From an uncultured Porphyromonadaceae bacterium (GTDB lineage Bacteria > Bacteroidota > Bacteroidia > Bacteroidales > Muribaculaceae), in NCBI GenBank assembly GCA_900546835.1, contig UREH01000136.1, positions 1 to 6,335 on the forward strand: 6,335 bases of DNA. The letters are read 5' to 3'. This document shows, piece after piece, positions 1 to 6,335 of the stretch. Position numbers and translations under genes: made by a program. Under the pieces are notes generated by a model, which did no database searches, had not been told where the DNA came from, and worked only from the letters and a program-made list of their open reading frames with translations. How positions within the stretch are numbered: position 1 is the stretch's first letter; every line of letters begins with the position of its first letter.

Positions 1-1438
1 GCTCTTTGGGGGTGCCCTCGGTTACTGTCATCGAAGAGAACATCGGCACGAATACGTTGGCCGATGTCGTTTCGTCCTGGATTACGAGGCCGTGGAGACC
101 TTTGATTTTGTCGTTGAGTTTCAGATCGTAAGGGGTATAAGACATGCCGAAGTCGAAACAGATGCCACCGTTCATATCCTGAGCGTATACGCGGTTGGTG
201 CTTGCGTCGATGTGGGTGACAGTCGCTCCGATGCCATCGTAGTAGAATGCTTCGGTGCCGTCACCGGCCTGATTCTGTACGGCAAGTGAGTTCTGGAGTG
301 TCTTGACGGCAACCACAGTGCCGGAAAGCGGAATAGTCACGTCGGCTGCGCCATCAGCTTTAAGCGTGAGTTTGGCAGCCTTGTCGCCGGCAGTTTTGGC
401 AGTAAGCTTCACAGTGATGACGGCGCCGTCCTCGCTCATGGCCTCATCGGCTGAAATAGCCGAGGGTGTTACGGTGAAGTCAGCCGAGTTGACCGAAGCC
501 GATACTGCCCCGGTCAGCTTCTCTCCCTTGACGGTGACAGTCCGTTCGGCCGGAAGAAACTGATAGGTGGAATCGAAGGTGAGTTCAGTCTTGTCGGTCG
601 TGATGGCGGCGTCGGTGGGCTGCGGGTCGGGGTTTACGGGTTCATCCTGGTCACCGAAAAGCTCAGCCCAGGTGGTGGCCACGCGGATGGCGTCGTACTG
701 GACCTTGGCGCCGTTTTTGCCGCCGTTGCCTCCCTGACGTAATTCAATGCCAATCAGGCCGTTGGTAGCCGATGCATCGGCTGCAGAACTGATTGTGGCA
801 TCAGCAGTCTTTGGCTCGGCTTTCATGTCTGGGTTTAGCCAGAGCGAGCAGATATCGTTTGTATTTCCGTCTACAAATTCATATTTCAGGACTACAAGAT
901 AGGTTTTGCCGATTTCAAGAGTTGCGTCGGCATATGTGCCGGTACTTCCGTTTTTGCTTACGCCGATTTGATAATGGGACGCATCGGTGGCTTTAGTAAA
1001 GATACGGCATTTTTCATCACCGCTCTTTCCTGCTAGTCCGGCGTTATTCTTGCTTAGACCGACGAAGGCAAATGAGTAGGAGTCCTCTCCGGGTGTTGTA
1101 ACATTAATCAGAAGGGAGGCATATACCGTTCCGGAGTTGATGCGGTCGTCGTTGTAGTTACCCCAGGGATAGTATGCGCATTCGCTCGAAGACGAACCGG
1201 GGATTAGGTTGGCAACCAGTCCGGTTGCTTTCTGATACCCTTCGTAGACGAGTGGCGATGCGGTAAGTTGGATGGGGTCGCTGGTACGGGTCATGTACTG
1301 TAGCCAGCCGCCGTTGCCGAGGAGGTTGCCGGCGGGATAGTCGAAGTTTTCGGTAAGCAGAAGCTTGGCCGATGCGGGCGGTGCCGCGGCGGCGAGCAGG
1401 AGAAGCCCTGCGGTCGCAACTTGGTAGATTTTCTTCAT
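1..1438 (-). CDS. Secreted multi-domain protein (jelly-roll, Ig-like, OB-fold-like), 3' end outside window
   Basis: The frame stays open for about 479 codons from ATG 1436-1438 to the left edge, so the C-terminus is missing. Residues 1-24 form a signal peptide (MKK start, LLLL/AAAA core, cleavage after ASA-24) with no lipobox cysteine, so a secreted or surface fate is likely. Residues ~25-258 begin LLLTENFDYPAGNLL and end DAIRVATTWAEL, which resembles the LamG/concanavalin-like jelly-roll regions of Bacteroidetes secreted proteins. A Pro/Asp linker (PVNPDPQP, ~265-273) leads to an Ig-like domain at ~276-376, with the familiar pattern TDKTELTF, ERTVTVKG, LTGAVS, FTVTPSAIS and VTIPLSGTVV. From ~377 onward, motifs such as FYYDGIGATVTHID, RVYAQDMNGGICF and LKLNDKIKGLHG suggest an OB-fold-like domain. 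Substrate and function are unknown. A lamin-tail, nuclease or T9SS sorting domain could follow, but none is visible. The gene is divergent from the regulator. Existence is firm; the domain names are inferred by eye. Confidence 0.82.
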   Translation of the reverse strand, partial: MKKIYQVATAGLLLLAAAAPPASAKLLLTENFDYPAGNLLGNGGWLQYMTRTSDPIQLTASPLVYEGYQKATGLVANLIPGSSSSECAYYPWGNYNDDRINSGTVYASLLINVTTPGEDSYSFAFVGLSKNNAGLAGKSGDEKCRIFTKATDASHYQIGVSKNGSTGTYADATLEIGKTYLVVLKYEFVDGNTNDICSLWLNPDMKAEPKTADATISSAADASATNGLIGIELRQGGNGGKNGAKVQYDAIRVATTWAELFGDQDEPVNPDPQPTDAAITTDKTELTFDSTYQFLPAERTVTVKGEKLTGAVSASVNSADFTVTPSAISADEAMSEDGAVITVKLTAKTAGDKAAKLTLKADGAADVTIPLSGTVVAVKTLQNSLAVQNQAGDGTEAFYYDGIGATVTHIDASTNRVYAQDMNGGICFDFGMSYTPYDLKLNDKIKGLHGLVIQDETTSANVFVPMFSSMTVTEGTPKE

Positions 1439-1453
1439 ACTTGGATGTTGAGT

Positions 1454-1470
1454 TATGTGATAATATGTGA
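1454..1470. repeat. Direct repeat TATGTGA, 10-base period
   Basis: TATGTGA occurs at 1454-1460 and again at 1464-1470, about one helical turn apart. It lies in the leader just before the start codon of the secreted protein. It is not a palindrome, so it is not a standard Crp operator. It could be chance in AT-rich DNA or a direct-repeat protein site. Confidence 0.4.
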
Positions 1471-1560
1471 AGTAGGAGTTAATTGGCCGCCTGATTCGCT
1501 GATTGATTTGCTGTGTGCTTATCGACAAAATGCGGGCTGTCCGCGATTCGGGCACCCTTT

Positions 1561-1578
1561 TTGACGATTGATTGACGA
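1561..1578. repeat. Direct repeat TTGACGA, 11-base period
   Basis: TTGACGA occurs at 1561-1567 and 1572-1578, joined by TTGA. It lies just downstream of the inferred transcription start of the secreted-protein gene. The helical-turn spacing and the position would suit a repressor site, but no binding protein can be named from the sequence. Confidence 0.4.
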
Positions 1579-1598
1579 ATTCAGTTGCAAATCGTCTG

Positions 1599-1630
1599 CA
1601 AATATAGCAAATAAATGTCATAGCCGCAAA
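1599..1630 (-). promoter_or_regulatory. Candidate Bacteroidetes promoter for the secreted protein gene
   Basis: On the minus strand TATATTTG (1606-1599) matches the -7 consensus TAnnTTTG. A TTTG (1630-1627) lies 20 bases upstream of it, a suitable distance for the -33 element. Transcription would start near 1590-1594, giving a leader of roughly 155 bases before ATG 1438. The match is by eye; the start site is inferred. Confidence 0.55.
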
Positions 1631-1765
1631 CGCATGCTCATGGCCGGTCGACTGGCTCAGGGGTTATCTCGATTATTGCCGTTTGAGAGTGGAGAGGGAC
1701 CGATTTAATGCGACATATAGCGACGAAACCGGGTTGAAATCTAAAAAAATGCGAAAAATTATGGA

Positions 1766-1792
1766 TTTGCAATGAAAAATTTAATACCTTTG
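1766..1792 (+). promoter_or_regulatory. Candidate Bacteroidetes promoter for the Crp-type regulator
   Basis: TACCTTTG at 1785-1792 is an exact match to the -7 consensus TAnnTTTG. TTTG at 1766-1769 is the nearest -33 candidate, but the 15-base gap is shorter than usual, so the -33 call is weak. An A-rich stretch (1742-1760) lies just upstream. Transcription would start near 1799, leaving a leader of about 44 bases before ATG 1843. Confidence 0.6.
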
Positions 1793-1817
1793 TGTTGTAA
1801 AACATAATCTTGCAGTT

Positions 1818-1850
1818 ATGTTGCTCAACCGAAAGCATTATCATGATTAA
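1818..1850 (+). other. Possible 10-codon upstream ORF overlapping the regulator start
   Basis: ATG 1818 opens a frame encoding MLLNRKHYHD and stops at TAA 1848-1850. It lies in the inferred leader of the regulator and overlaps the regulator start codon (1843) by 8 bases in another frame. Such an arrangement can couple translation of two frames. It may equally be chance: the peptide has no recognisable attenuator signature and no clear ribosome-binding site. Confidence 0.22.
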
Positions 1851-2541
1851 GGAAACTCTGGAAAAGGTTCTAAGCAAAGACATGTCGGAAATCTGGACCG
1901 TGCTCGACAGCGATGAGAAGCGCCGGATTATTGATGCCTTTGTGATTCATAATTTCAAGAAAAACCAGATGATCTATGCCGAAGGGGAGGAGCCGGAATA
2001 TCTCTGGTGCCTTCTTCAGGGTAAGGTCAAGAAATATAAGGACGGCGTAGGCGGCCGCGTGCAGATTCTGCGCCTGATCCGCTCGGTGGAATATTTCGGT
2101 TACCGCGCTTATTTTGCCGAGGAACGCTACAACTCGTCGGCTGCGGCTTTCGAGCCGTCGGTAGTCGGAACGCTTCCGATGACGCTTGTGGTCGATATGA
2201 TCAATCGGAATTCGCGCCTGGCGTGGTTTTTCATCCATGAGCTCAGCCGTAATCTCGGAGGATCCGATACCAAGATTGTGAACCTTACGCAAAAGCATAT
2301 ACGCGGACGCCTTGCCGAGGCGCTTATAGTGCTCCGCGACCATTACGGCTTTGAGGACGACAACCAGACTCTCCGCATCTATATGGCCCGCGAGGATCTC
2401 GCCAATCTTTCGAACATGACTACGTCCAACGCAATCCGCACCCTTTCAGGTTTCGTTTCCGAAAAACTTATCACCGTCGACGGTCGTAAGATCTGTATTC
2501 TCAACGAGCCTATGCTCCGCAAAATCTCCAAATTCGGATAA
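1843..2541 (+). CDS. Crp/Fnr-family transcriptional regulator
   Basis: This is a 232-residue cytoplasmic DNA-binding regulator. A cyclic-nucleotide-binding-like beta-roll spans ~25-110 (FKKNQMIYAEGEEPEYLWCLLQG is its early part), followed by a long dimerisation helix (~118-140) and a winged helix-turn-helix (~150-230). The HTH reads AREDLANLSNMTTSNAIRTL, with the recognition helix at ~193-202, and VDGRKICIL forms the wing. In the phosphate-binding cassette the usual FGE is FGY (85-87) and the usual Arg is Asn97, so cAMP binding is unlikely. Only two cysteines are present (C56, C218), which argues against an Fnr-type Fe-S cluster. ATG 1843 is preferred over an in-frame TTG at 1810, because 1810 lies only about 10 bases past the inferred transcription start and the extra residues fit the family poorly; ATG 1882 is another in-frame option. 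The gene is divergent from the secreted protein and convergent with the efflux operon. Ligand and targets are unknown. Confidence 0.92.
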   Translation: MIKETLEKVLSKDMSEIWTVLDSDEKRRIIDAFVIHNFKKNQMIYAEGEEPEYLWCLLQGKVKKYKDGVGGRVQILRLIRSVEYFGYRAYFAEERYNSSAAAFEPSVVGTLPMTLVVDMINRNSRLAWFFIHELSRNLGGSDTKIVNLTQKHIRGRLAEALIVLRDHYGFEDDNQTLRIYMAREDLANLSNMTTSNAIRTLSGFVSEKLITVDGRKICILNEPMLRKISKFG

Positions 2542-2603
2542 ATGCAGGGATAAACACAAAAATACGGATGCGCATTGTTGCCCCCGTGTTTTTTATGTAT
2601 ATC

Positions 2604-2643
2604 AAAGGGCGGCATCCCCCCACTCGCGGGAATGCCGCCCTTT
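2604..2643. terminator. Strong hairpin, probable bidirectional terminator
   Basis: The arms 2604-2615 and 2632-2643 pair over 12 bases without mismatch (AAAGGGCGGCAT with ATGCCGCCCTTT). After one mismatch, three more C-G pairs (2617-2619 with 2628-2630) close an 8-base loop. The stem ends in A-T pairs, so transcripts from either side finish in a short U run. It sits between the stop codons of convergent genes (2541 and 2698), as expected for a shared terminator. Confidence 0.85.
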
Positions 2644-2697
2644 CTTCATCCATTTGTGTGTGTGGCCTGACGTGTGCCTGCCGGCAGTTCCTATGCT

Positions 2698-3999
2698 TCA
2701 GATAGCGTTCGACTGATAGAACATCAGGATGCGGTGACGCAACAGATATTCATAGTGAGCCTGGATGGAATTGACTTCAGTGCGGAAGAGATTGTTTTTT
2801 GCAATCTCGAATTCGGCGGGAGTGGCGCGTCCGAGATTGTATTTCTCCTGCGTCGCGGCAAACGACTGACGTGTCTTTTCAAGAGTCTCGAGCGACGTGA
2901 AATATTTGTCGCGGGCGCCACGTGCCTGGTAGTAGGCCAGCTGAATGGTGCGGAACAGTTCAGTCTGAGTCTGATCGAGCTGGAGCTCGGCCTGGAGTTT
3001 CTGGATACGCGCGCGGCGCACGGAGTTGCGAGTTGAGAAGGCGTTGAAAATGGGTATCTGCAGCGAGAAGCCTACATAGGTGGAGTAGTTATGGCGCATT
3101 TGCTCGCCGAAAGTCTCGCTCTGCATGCCGCTCACGGTATAGTAGCTTGATCCTACGTTGGCGCCGAAACTGAGCGTCGGGAGATAGCCCGATTTTGCCA
3201 GAGAGATGTTGCGCTCGGCCACTTCGATGCCCTGGCGCGATGCGAGGATGGAGTTGTTGTGGAGCAGGGCGGCGTTGAAAACTGCATCGGCCGTAGGCAC
3301 TATCGGTTCGCCTTCTTCAAGCGGAAGTACATCGAACCCTTCGGCCGAGGGGAGCTGGAGGAGATTGGCAAGCTCCACGATGGCGGTCTGGACGTCGTTT
3401 TCGGAAGTTACGACGGTAAGGCGGTCCTGTGCGGCCTGCGATTCTGCGTCGAAGAGGTCTGCTTCGGGCACTTTCCCGGCCTCCACGAGAGCGCGCTGGC
3501 GCTCTACCTCATAGGCCGAGTGAGCGCTCTGCGAGCGGGCACTGGCAAGGACTTCCTTGGCGTAAAGCACCTGAAGGTACTGGCTCACCACGTTAAGCGT
3601 AACGTTGTCTTTTGCGGCCTCGAAGTCGAGCAGCAGTTTGGCCAGATTGGCTTTTGCCACGCTCAGCTGCCTGACAGCACCGAGACCCTGGAAAAGCGGC
3701 AGGTTCATCGAAGCACCCCACTGAAAATTGCTTGTATTGCGGTCGGCGTAGGTGTTGGCGGCGGTGAGGCCGCGGCCGAAACTCCAGCTCTGGCCTGCCG
3801 AGGCGCTGACGTTGGGGAGGAAGCGGTCTTTGGCCTCGGTCTCGCTCAGTTCGCCTGAGAGAACTTCGAGCTGCGCGGAGCGTACCTGCAGGTTGTGGTC
3901 GATGGCGTAGGCCACACACTGGTCGAGACCCCATGTCTCGGCCGAGGCGCCCAGGGTGCCGCATACCATGGCGACTGCTGTTATGAGAATGGTTTTCAT
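2698..3999 (-). CDS. TolC-family outer-membrane efflux channel protein
   Basis: This 433-residue protein is the likely outer-membrane exit duct of the tripartite pump encoded with it. A signal peptide (MKTILITAV to ASA-20) precedes ETWGLDQCVAYAIDHN, the typical first helix of the family. Two homologous OEP repeats follow (~20-215 and ~225-420). Each has long coiled helices and a beta-barrel hairpin: LPNVSASAG and MNLPLFQG in the first, LPTLSFGANVG and LQIPIFNAF in the second. Length matches the family. ATG 3999 is chosen because it begins a clean signal peptide behind the A-rich sequence AGAAAACAAG. An in-frame ATG at 4035 would add 12 residues with charged positions ahead of the signal peptide and start only 5 bases after the adaptor stop. 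No lipobox cysteine is present, so it is probably not a lipoprotein. It is the last gene of the operon and is followed by the terminator hairpin. Confidence 0.93.
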   Translation of the reverse strand: MKTILITAVAMVCGTLGASAETWGLDQCVAYAIDHNLQVRSAQLEVLSGELSETEAKDRFLPNVSASAGQSWSFGRGLTAANTYADRNTSNFQWGASMNLPLFQGLGAVRQLSVAKANLAKLLLDFEAAKDNVTLNVVSQYLQVLYAKEVLASARSQSAHSAYEVERQRALVEAGKVPEADLFDAESQAAQDRLTVVTSENDVQTAIVELANLLQLPSAEGFDVLPLEEGEPIVPTADAVFNAALLHNNSILASRQGIEVAERNISLAKSGYLPTLSFGANVGSSYYTVSGMQSETFGEQMRHNYSTYVGFSLQIPIFNAFSTRNSVRRARIQKLQAELQLDQTQTELFRTIQLAYYQARGARDKYFTSLETLEKTRQSFAATQEKYNLGRATPAEFEIAKNNLFRTEVNSIQAHYEYLLRHRILMFYQSNAI

Positions 4000-4039
4000 C
4001 TTGTTTTCTAAGCGGATTATATTTTTAGCAATCACTTAA

Positions 4040-5140
4040 TCACTTCTTTGCTTCGGAGCCACGCAGCCGCGTTTCCGGCTTGAATTCGGGCGAGAGGAGC
4101 TGCACGTTGATACCGTCGGACACGCCGGTCTTGATCGCTGTGCGCTCGAACTGCTGGGTGGGCTGCTCGGATTTGAGAACGTAGACGAAAGCACTGTCGG
4201 CAACGTATTCCACTACGCTCTCGGGGAGTGCCATAACAGAGTCGGCGCGCTCCAGAATCACGGTAGCGTTGGCGCTGTAGCCGGCTCGGAGTTTGGCGGA
4301 ATCGGCTCCGCGCAGTGCGGCTTTCACCTCGAAGGTGTTTGTGCCGTTTTCATCGGTTGCCATCGGAGCGATTTTCTCGATTACTGCTTCATAATCTGAA
4401 CCGCTTACCGCGCCTACGGAGATACGCACGTTCATCCCTTCGCTTAGCAGGTCGACTTCAGTTTCGTCGACTTTCCCTTTGAAAAGCAGGTCGGTCATAT
4501 CGGCCACTTTGGCTACAGTAGTACCGTCGTTGAATGTATTGGCCTGAATTACGGAACTTCCGACCTTCACAGGAACTTCGAGTACGACGCCGGTTACTGT
4601 GGAACGCACCAGCGTATTGGAACTCTGGGCGTTGGCTGCCGATACGCCGTCGCGAACGATTGTCAGCTGGTCCTCGGCCTGGGCGAGTTCGGCTTTGGCG
4701 CGCTCGTAGGCGGCCAGATCACTTTCGTATTTCTCGCGGCTCTCGTATTTTTTTTCGTAGAGCGAACGGGTGCGTTCGTAGGTCTGTCGGGCTTCGTCGA
4801 GCGATATTCGGGCCACCTCGACGCGGTTGCGTGCTGACGACAGCTGCGTTTCTTCAGGCACAATCTTGATTTTGGCGATAATATCGCCCGCGGCCACATG
4901 GTCGCCGGCCTCGACAAGCACCTCGGAGATGATGCCTGAAATCTGGGGCTTGATTTCAATTTCGTCGCGCGGCTCGATTTTACCGGTGAGCACCGATGTG
5001 CGTTCTATGGTCTCGGTTGTGGGGCTTACCAGGTCGTAGACCGTCTCCTTGGGCTTGGAGTTGAGGAAGAGGTAGACGAAGGTGCCTACGAAAACGGCTG
5101 CCACAAGCACCCACAGGAGGATTTTAAATAGCTTTTTCAT
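4040..5140 (-). CDS. Periplasmic adaptor (HlyD/MacA-type membrane fusion protein)
   Basis: This 366-residue adaptor links the inner-membrane ABC permease to the TolC-type channel. A single N-terminal membrane segment (~5-26, FKILLWVLVAAVFVGTFVYL) anchors it, and no lipoprotein cysteine is present. Lipoyl half-motifs lie at ~61-91 (ISGIISEVLVEAGDHVAAGD) and ~180-217 (TGVVLEVPVKVGSSV), flanking an alpha-helical hairpin at ~95-165. The hairpin tip holds R123, L127 and S134, an exact R-x3-L-x6-S motif known in TolC-docking adaptors. A beta-barrel (~218-297) and a membrane-proximal domain (~298-366, including ALPESVVEYV and KTGVSDGINV) follow. ATG 5140 begins a typical MKK N-terminus, 39 bases after the permease stop; 40 bases separate its stop from the channel start, so co-transcription is likely. 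The ABC rather than RND assignment rests on the neighbouring permease. The transported substrate is unknown. Confidence 0.93.
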   Translation of the reverse strand: MKKLFKILLWVLVAAVFVGTFVYLFLNSKPKETVYDLVSPTTETIERTSVLTGKIEPRDEIEIKPQISGIISEVLVEAGDHVAAGDIIAKIKIVPEETQLSSARNRVEVARISLDEARQTYERTRSLYEKKYESREKYESDLAAYERAKAELAQAEDQLTIVRDGVSAANAQSSNTLVRSTVTGVVLEVPVKVGSSVIQANTFNDGTTVAKVADMTDLLFKGKVDETEVDLLSEGMNVRISVGAVSGSDYEAVIEKIAPMATDENGTNTFEVKAALRGADSAKLRAGYSANATVILERADSVMALPESVVEYVADSAFVYVLKSEQPTQQFERTAIKTGVSDGINVQLLSPEFKPETRLRGSEAKK

Positions 5141-5179
5141 TGCAGTTGAAAGTTGGGCTGTATGGTTGATTTTTTCTGT

Positions 5180-6335
5180 TTATTTGTCGTTGAGAGCCTC
5201 GATCGGCTTGATGCGCATGGCCTTGGTGGCGGGAATCAGTCCGGCCAGCGTTCCGAGTGTGGCGAAGGTTATCATTATTACCGCAGCCTGCCCCAGAGTC
5301 ATCTGGAATCCGGCGTCGGCAGCCTCGGGAGTGGCGGTGAGAGTCTGTGCCACCCAGAGGCCGAGCGTAGCGAAGCATATCCCGGCCAGACCGGCCACGG
5401 CCGTGAGCATCATTCCCTCGGAGAGTATCTGCATCACTATGTCGAGTGGTTTGGCTCCTATGGCGCGGCGGATGCCTATCTCCTGGGTGCGTTCCTTGAC
5501 GATAACCCACATAATGTTGCCGATGCCGATTACGCCCGCCAGGAGCGTGCTGACGCCTATGAAGAGAGCAAGCAGCGAGAGACCGTGGAAAAGGTTGTCG
5601 ACCATTTCGAACTGTTCGGAGATGTCCATCACGCGCATGGCAGCCTCGTCGGTAGGGGATATATAGTGGCGTGTATAAATCATATGGCGCATGCGCGGGA
5701 TGAGAGGTGCGATTTTCACTCCGTCGTCAGCCACGAGCATCAGTGCATCGATGGTGTCGCCGCGTTTGAAGGCTCGGCGGAAGGTTGATGCGGGGATACA
5801 TACCGACTCGTCGAGGCGGTTGCCTCCCATGGTTATTTCGTTGGTCTGGCCCACGATACCTACTATTGTGTAACTGATGCCGTTTACCTGGATGTGCTCT
5901 CCCAGCGGCGAGGGATTGCCGGGATAGAGCTCGTTGGCTACCTTGCGCCCGACGGCGGCCACTTTGCGGCCTTTGGCCACATCGGCCTCATTTATGAATC
6001 GACCGGAATATACAGCCGGCAGCATCACCTCGGCGTAGTCGGGCTCCACGCCGTAGACCGATCCGGAGAGCGAGAACCGCCCGTTGCGGAAACTCACGCC
6101 CCAGTGGGAGTAGTAGGGGGTTATCACTTTTATTCCCTGAAGCCCCTGGCGCATGCGCTCAAGGTCTGTGACGTCGAGATCCCAGGCGCGGCGCTTGGCA
6201 TGCCCGTGATAAGGCTCTGTGGTACGCTGGGGCCACATTATGGCGCTGTTGGTCGCGAAGCCGTCGAAGTTGCGCATCAGCAGCCCCTTGGCACCTCGGG
6301 CACCTCCGAGCAGAAGGGCGAGCATGGCTGTGCCC
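5180..6335 (-). CDS. MacB/FtsX-type ABC transporter permease, 5' end outside window
   Basis: The frame runs off the right edge; 384 C-terminal residues are visible and ATG 6325 is almost certainly internal. The family normally starts with a cytoplasmic stretch and a first membrane helix, most of which is missing. A periplasmic MacB core-like domain fills visible residues ~25-240 (for example VYGVEPDYAEVMLPAVYSGR, VAAVGRKVANELY and NGISYTIVGIVGQT). Three membrane helices follow at ~250-278, 301-329 and 347-367. The cytoplasmic loop after the first of these reads ERTQEIGIRRAIGA (281-294), the hallmark FtsX-family coupling region, and the protein ends ATKAMRIKPIEALN. MacB-like proteins do not move substrate through their own membrane domain; they drive the periplasmic adaptor-TolC complex mechanically by ATP hydrolysis. 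No ATP-binding domain is visible, so it must be a separate gene or an N-terminal part beyond 6335. The substrate (antibiotic, peptide or lipid) cannot be inferred. Confidence 0.92.
   Translation of the reverse strand, partial: GTAMLALLLGGARGAKGLLMRNFDGFATNSAIMWPQRTTEPYHGHAKRRAWDLDVTDLERMRQGLQGIKVITPYYSHWGVSFRNGRFSLSGSVYGVEPDYAEVMLPAVYSGRFINEADVAKGRKVAAVGRKVANELYPGNPSPLGEHIQVNGISYTIVGIVGQTNEITMGGNRLDESVCIPASTFRRAFKRGDTIDALMLVADDGVKIAPLIPRMRHMIYTRHYISPTDEAAMRVMDISEQFEMVDNLFHGLSLLALFIGVSTLLAGVIGIGNIMWVIVKERTQEIGIRRAIGAKPLDIVMQILSEGMMLTAVAGLAGICFATLGLWVAQTLTATPEAADAGFQMTLGQAAVIMITFATLGTLAGLIPATKAMRIKPIEALNDK

Larger units (their letters stand above)
1439..1842. other. Divergent intergenic region (404 bases)
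   Basis: This gap separates the leftward secreted-protein gene from the rightward Crp-type regulator. It holds a candidate promoter on each strand (1599-1630 minus, 1766-1792 plus), two short direct repeats (1454-1470 and 1561-1578), and a candidate 10-codon upstream ORF at 1818-1850 that runs into the regulator gene. The stretch 1742-1760 is A-rich and could act as an UP-like element for the regulator promoter. No tRNA, riboswitch or strong terminator is evident. Positions 1631-1740 show nothing I can interpret. Confidence 0.6.

Noticed and set aside
92..996. Three short plus-strand ORFs at the left end
   Set aside because: They overlap a continuous 479-codon minus-strand frame with a signal peptide and coherent domains, which explains this region better.
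1454..1470. TGTGA motifs as a Crp operator
   Set aside because: The two TGTGA units are direct rather than inverted and lack the TCACA half at the standard spacing; the local regulator also lacks the E. coli-like ligand pocket.
1531..1561. Possible hairpin followed by TTTTT (GGGCTG to GGCACCC) in the secreted-protein leader
   Set aside because: Only three or four G-C pairs form before mismatches, too weak for a terminator or attenuator claim.
1634..1708. Plus-strand 24-codon ORF (MLMAGRLAQGLS start) in the divergent region
   Set aside because: It lies upstream of the only plus-strand promoter candidate, lacks an A-rich leader, and is of a length expected by chance.
1638..1883. Minus-strand 81-residue ORF across the regulator promoter
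   Set aside because: It runs antisense to the regulator start and its promoter, has no promoter of its own, and its translation shows no domain or membrane pattern of a real gene.
3259..3858. Plus-strand 199-residue ORF opposite the channel gene
   Set aside because: It is a shadow of the minus-strand TolC-type gene in GC-rich coding DNA; the minus-strand protein is full length with a clear signal peptide and family motifs.
5153..5788. Plus-strand 211-residue ORF opposite the permease gene
   Set aside because: It is a shadow of the permease frame, whose translation shows clear FtsX-family motifs and membrane helices; the plus-strand product is low in plausible structure.

Overview
The window looks like chromosomal DNA from a gut-type member of the Bacteroidales. 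Two upstream regions carry the Bacteroidetes-specific TAnnTTTG promoter element. No gene start relies on a clear Shine-Dalgarno sequence, and the starts sit behind A-rich leaders. The Crp-type regulator and the multi-domain secreted protein are of kinds common in this group. A fairly GC-rich member such as the Muribaculaceae would fit, but that family assignment is inference only.

Layout from left to right: (1) positions 1-1438, minus strand, hold the N-terminal ~479 residues of a secreted multi-domain protein whose 3' end lies outside the window. It has a signal peptide, a jelly-roll-like domain, a Pro-rich linker, an Ig-like domain and an OB-fold-like domain. (2) Positions 1439-1842 are a divergent intergenic region with a candidate promoter on each strand and two short direct repeats. 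(3) Positions 1843-2541, plus strand, encode a Crp/Fnr-family regulator that lacks the usual cAMP-contact residues and the Fe-S cysteines. (4) Positions 2542-2697 hold a strong hairpin that probably terminates transcription from both sides between convergent genes. (5) Positions 2698-6335, minus strand, are the distal part of a tripartite efflux operon. Read 5' to 3' it encodes a MacB/FtsX-type ABC permease (5' end cut off), a periplasmic adaptor and a TolC-type outer-membrane channel, with gaps of about 40 bases between genes.

The three efflux genes make a coherent machine. The permease is the inner-membrane mechanotransmitter, the adaptor spans the periplasm and carries an intact R-x3-L-x6-S hairpin-tip motif for docking to TolC-like proteins, and the channel is the outer-membrane exit duct. 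The ATPase is not in the window and would be expected beyond position 6335, either as a separate gene or fused to the permease. The regulator runs towards the efflux operon rather than with it, so nothing here ties it to efflux control.

I see no mobile element, CRISPR array, tRNA, rRNA or clearly novel system. The points most worth a second look are a 10-codon upstream ORF overlapping the regulator start, the altered ligand pocket of the regulator, and the long repeat-bearing leader of the secreted protein.
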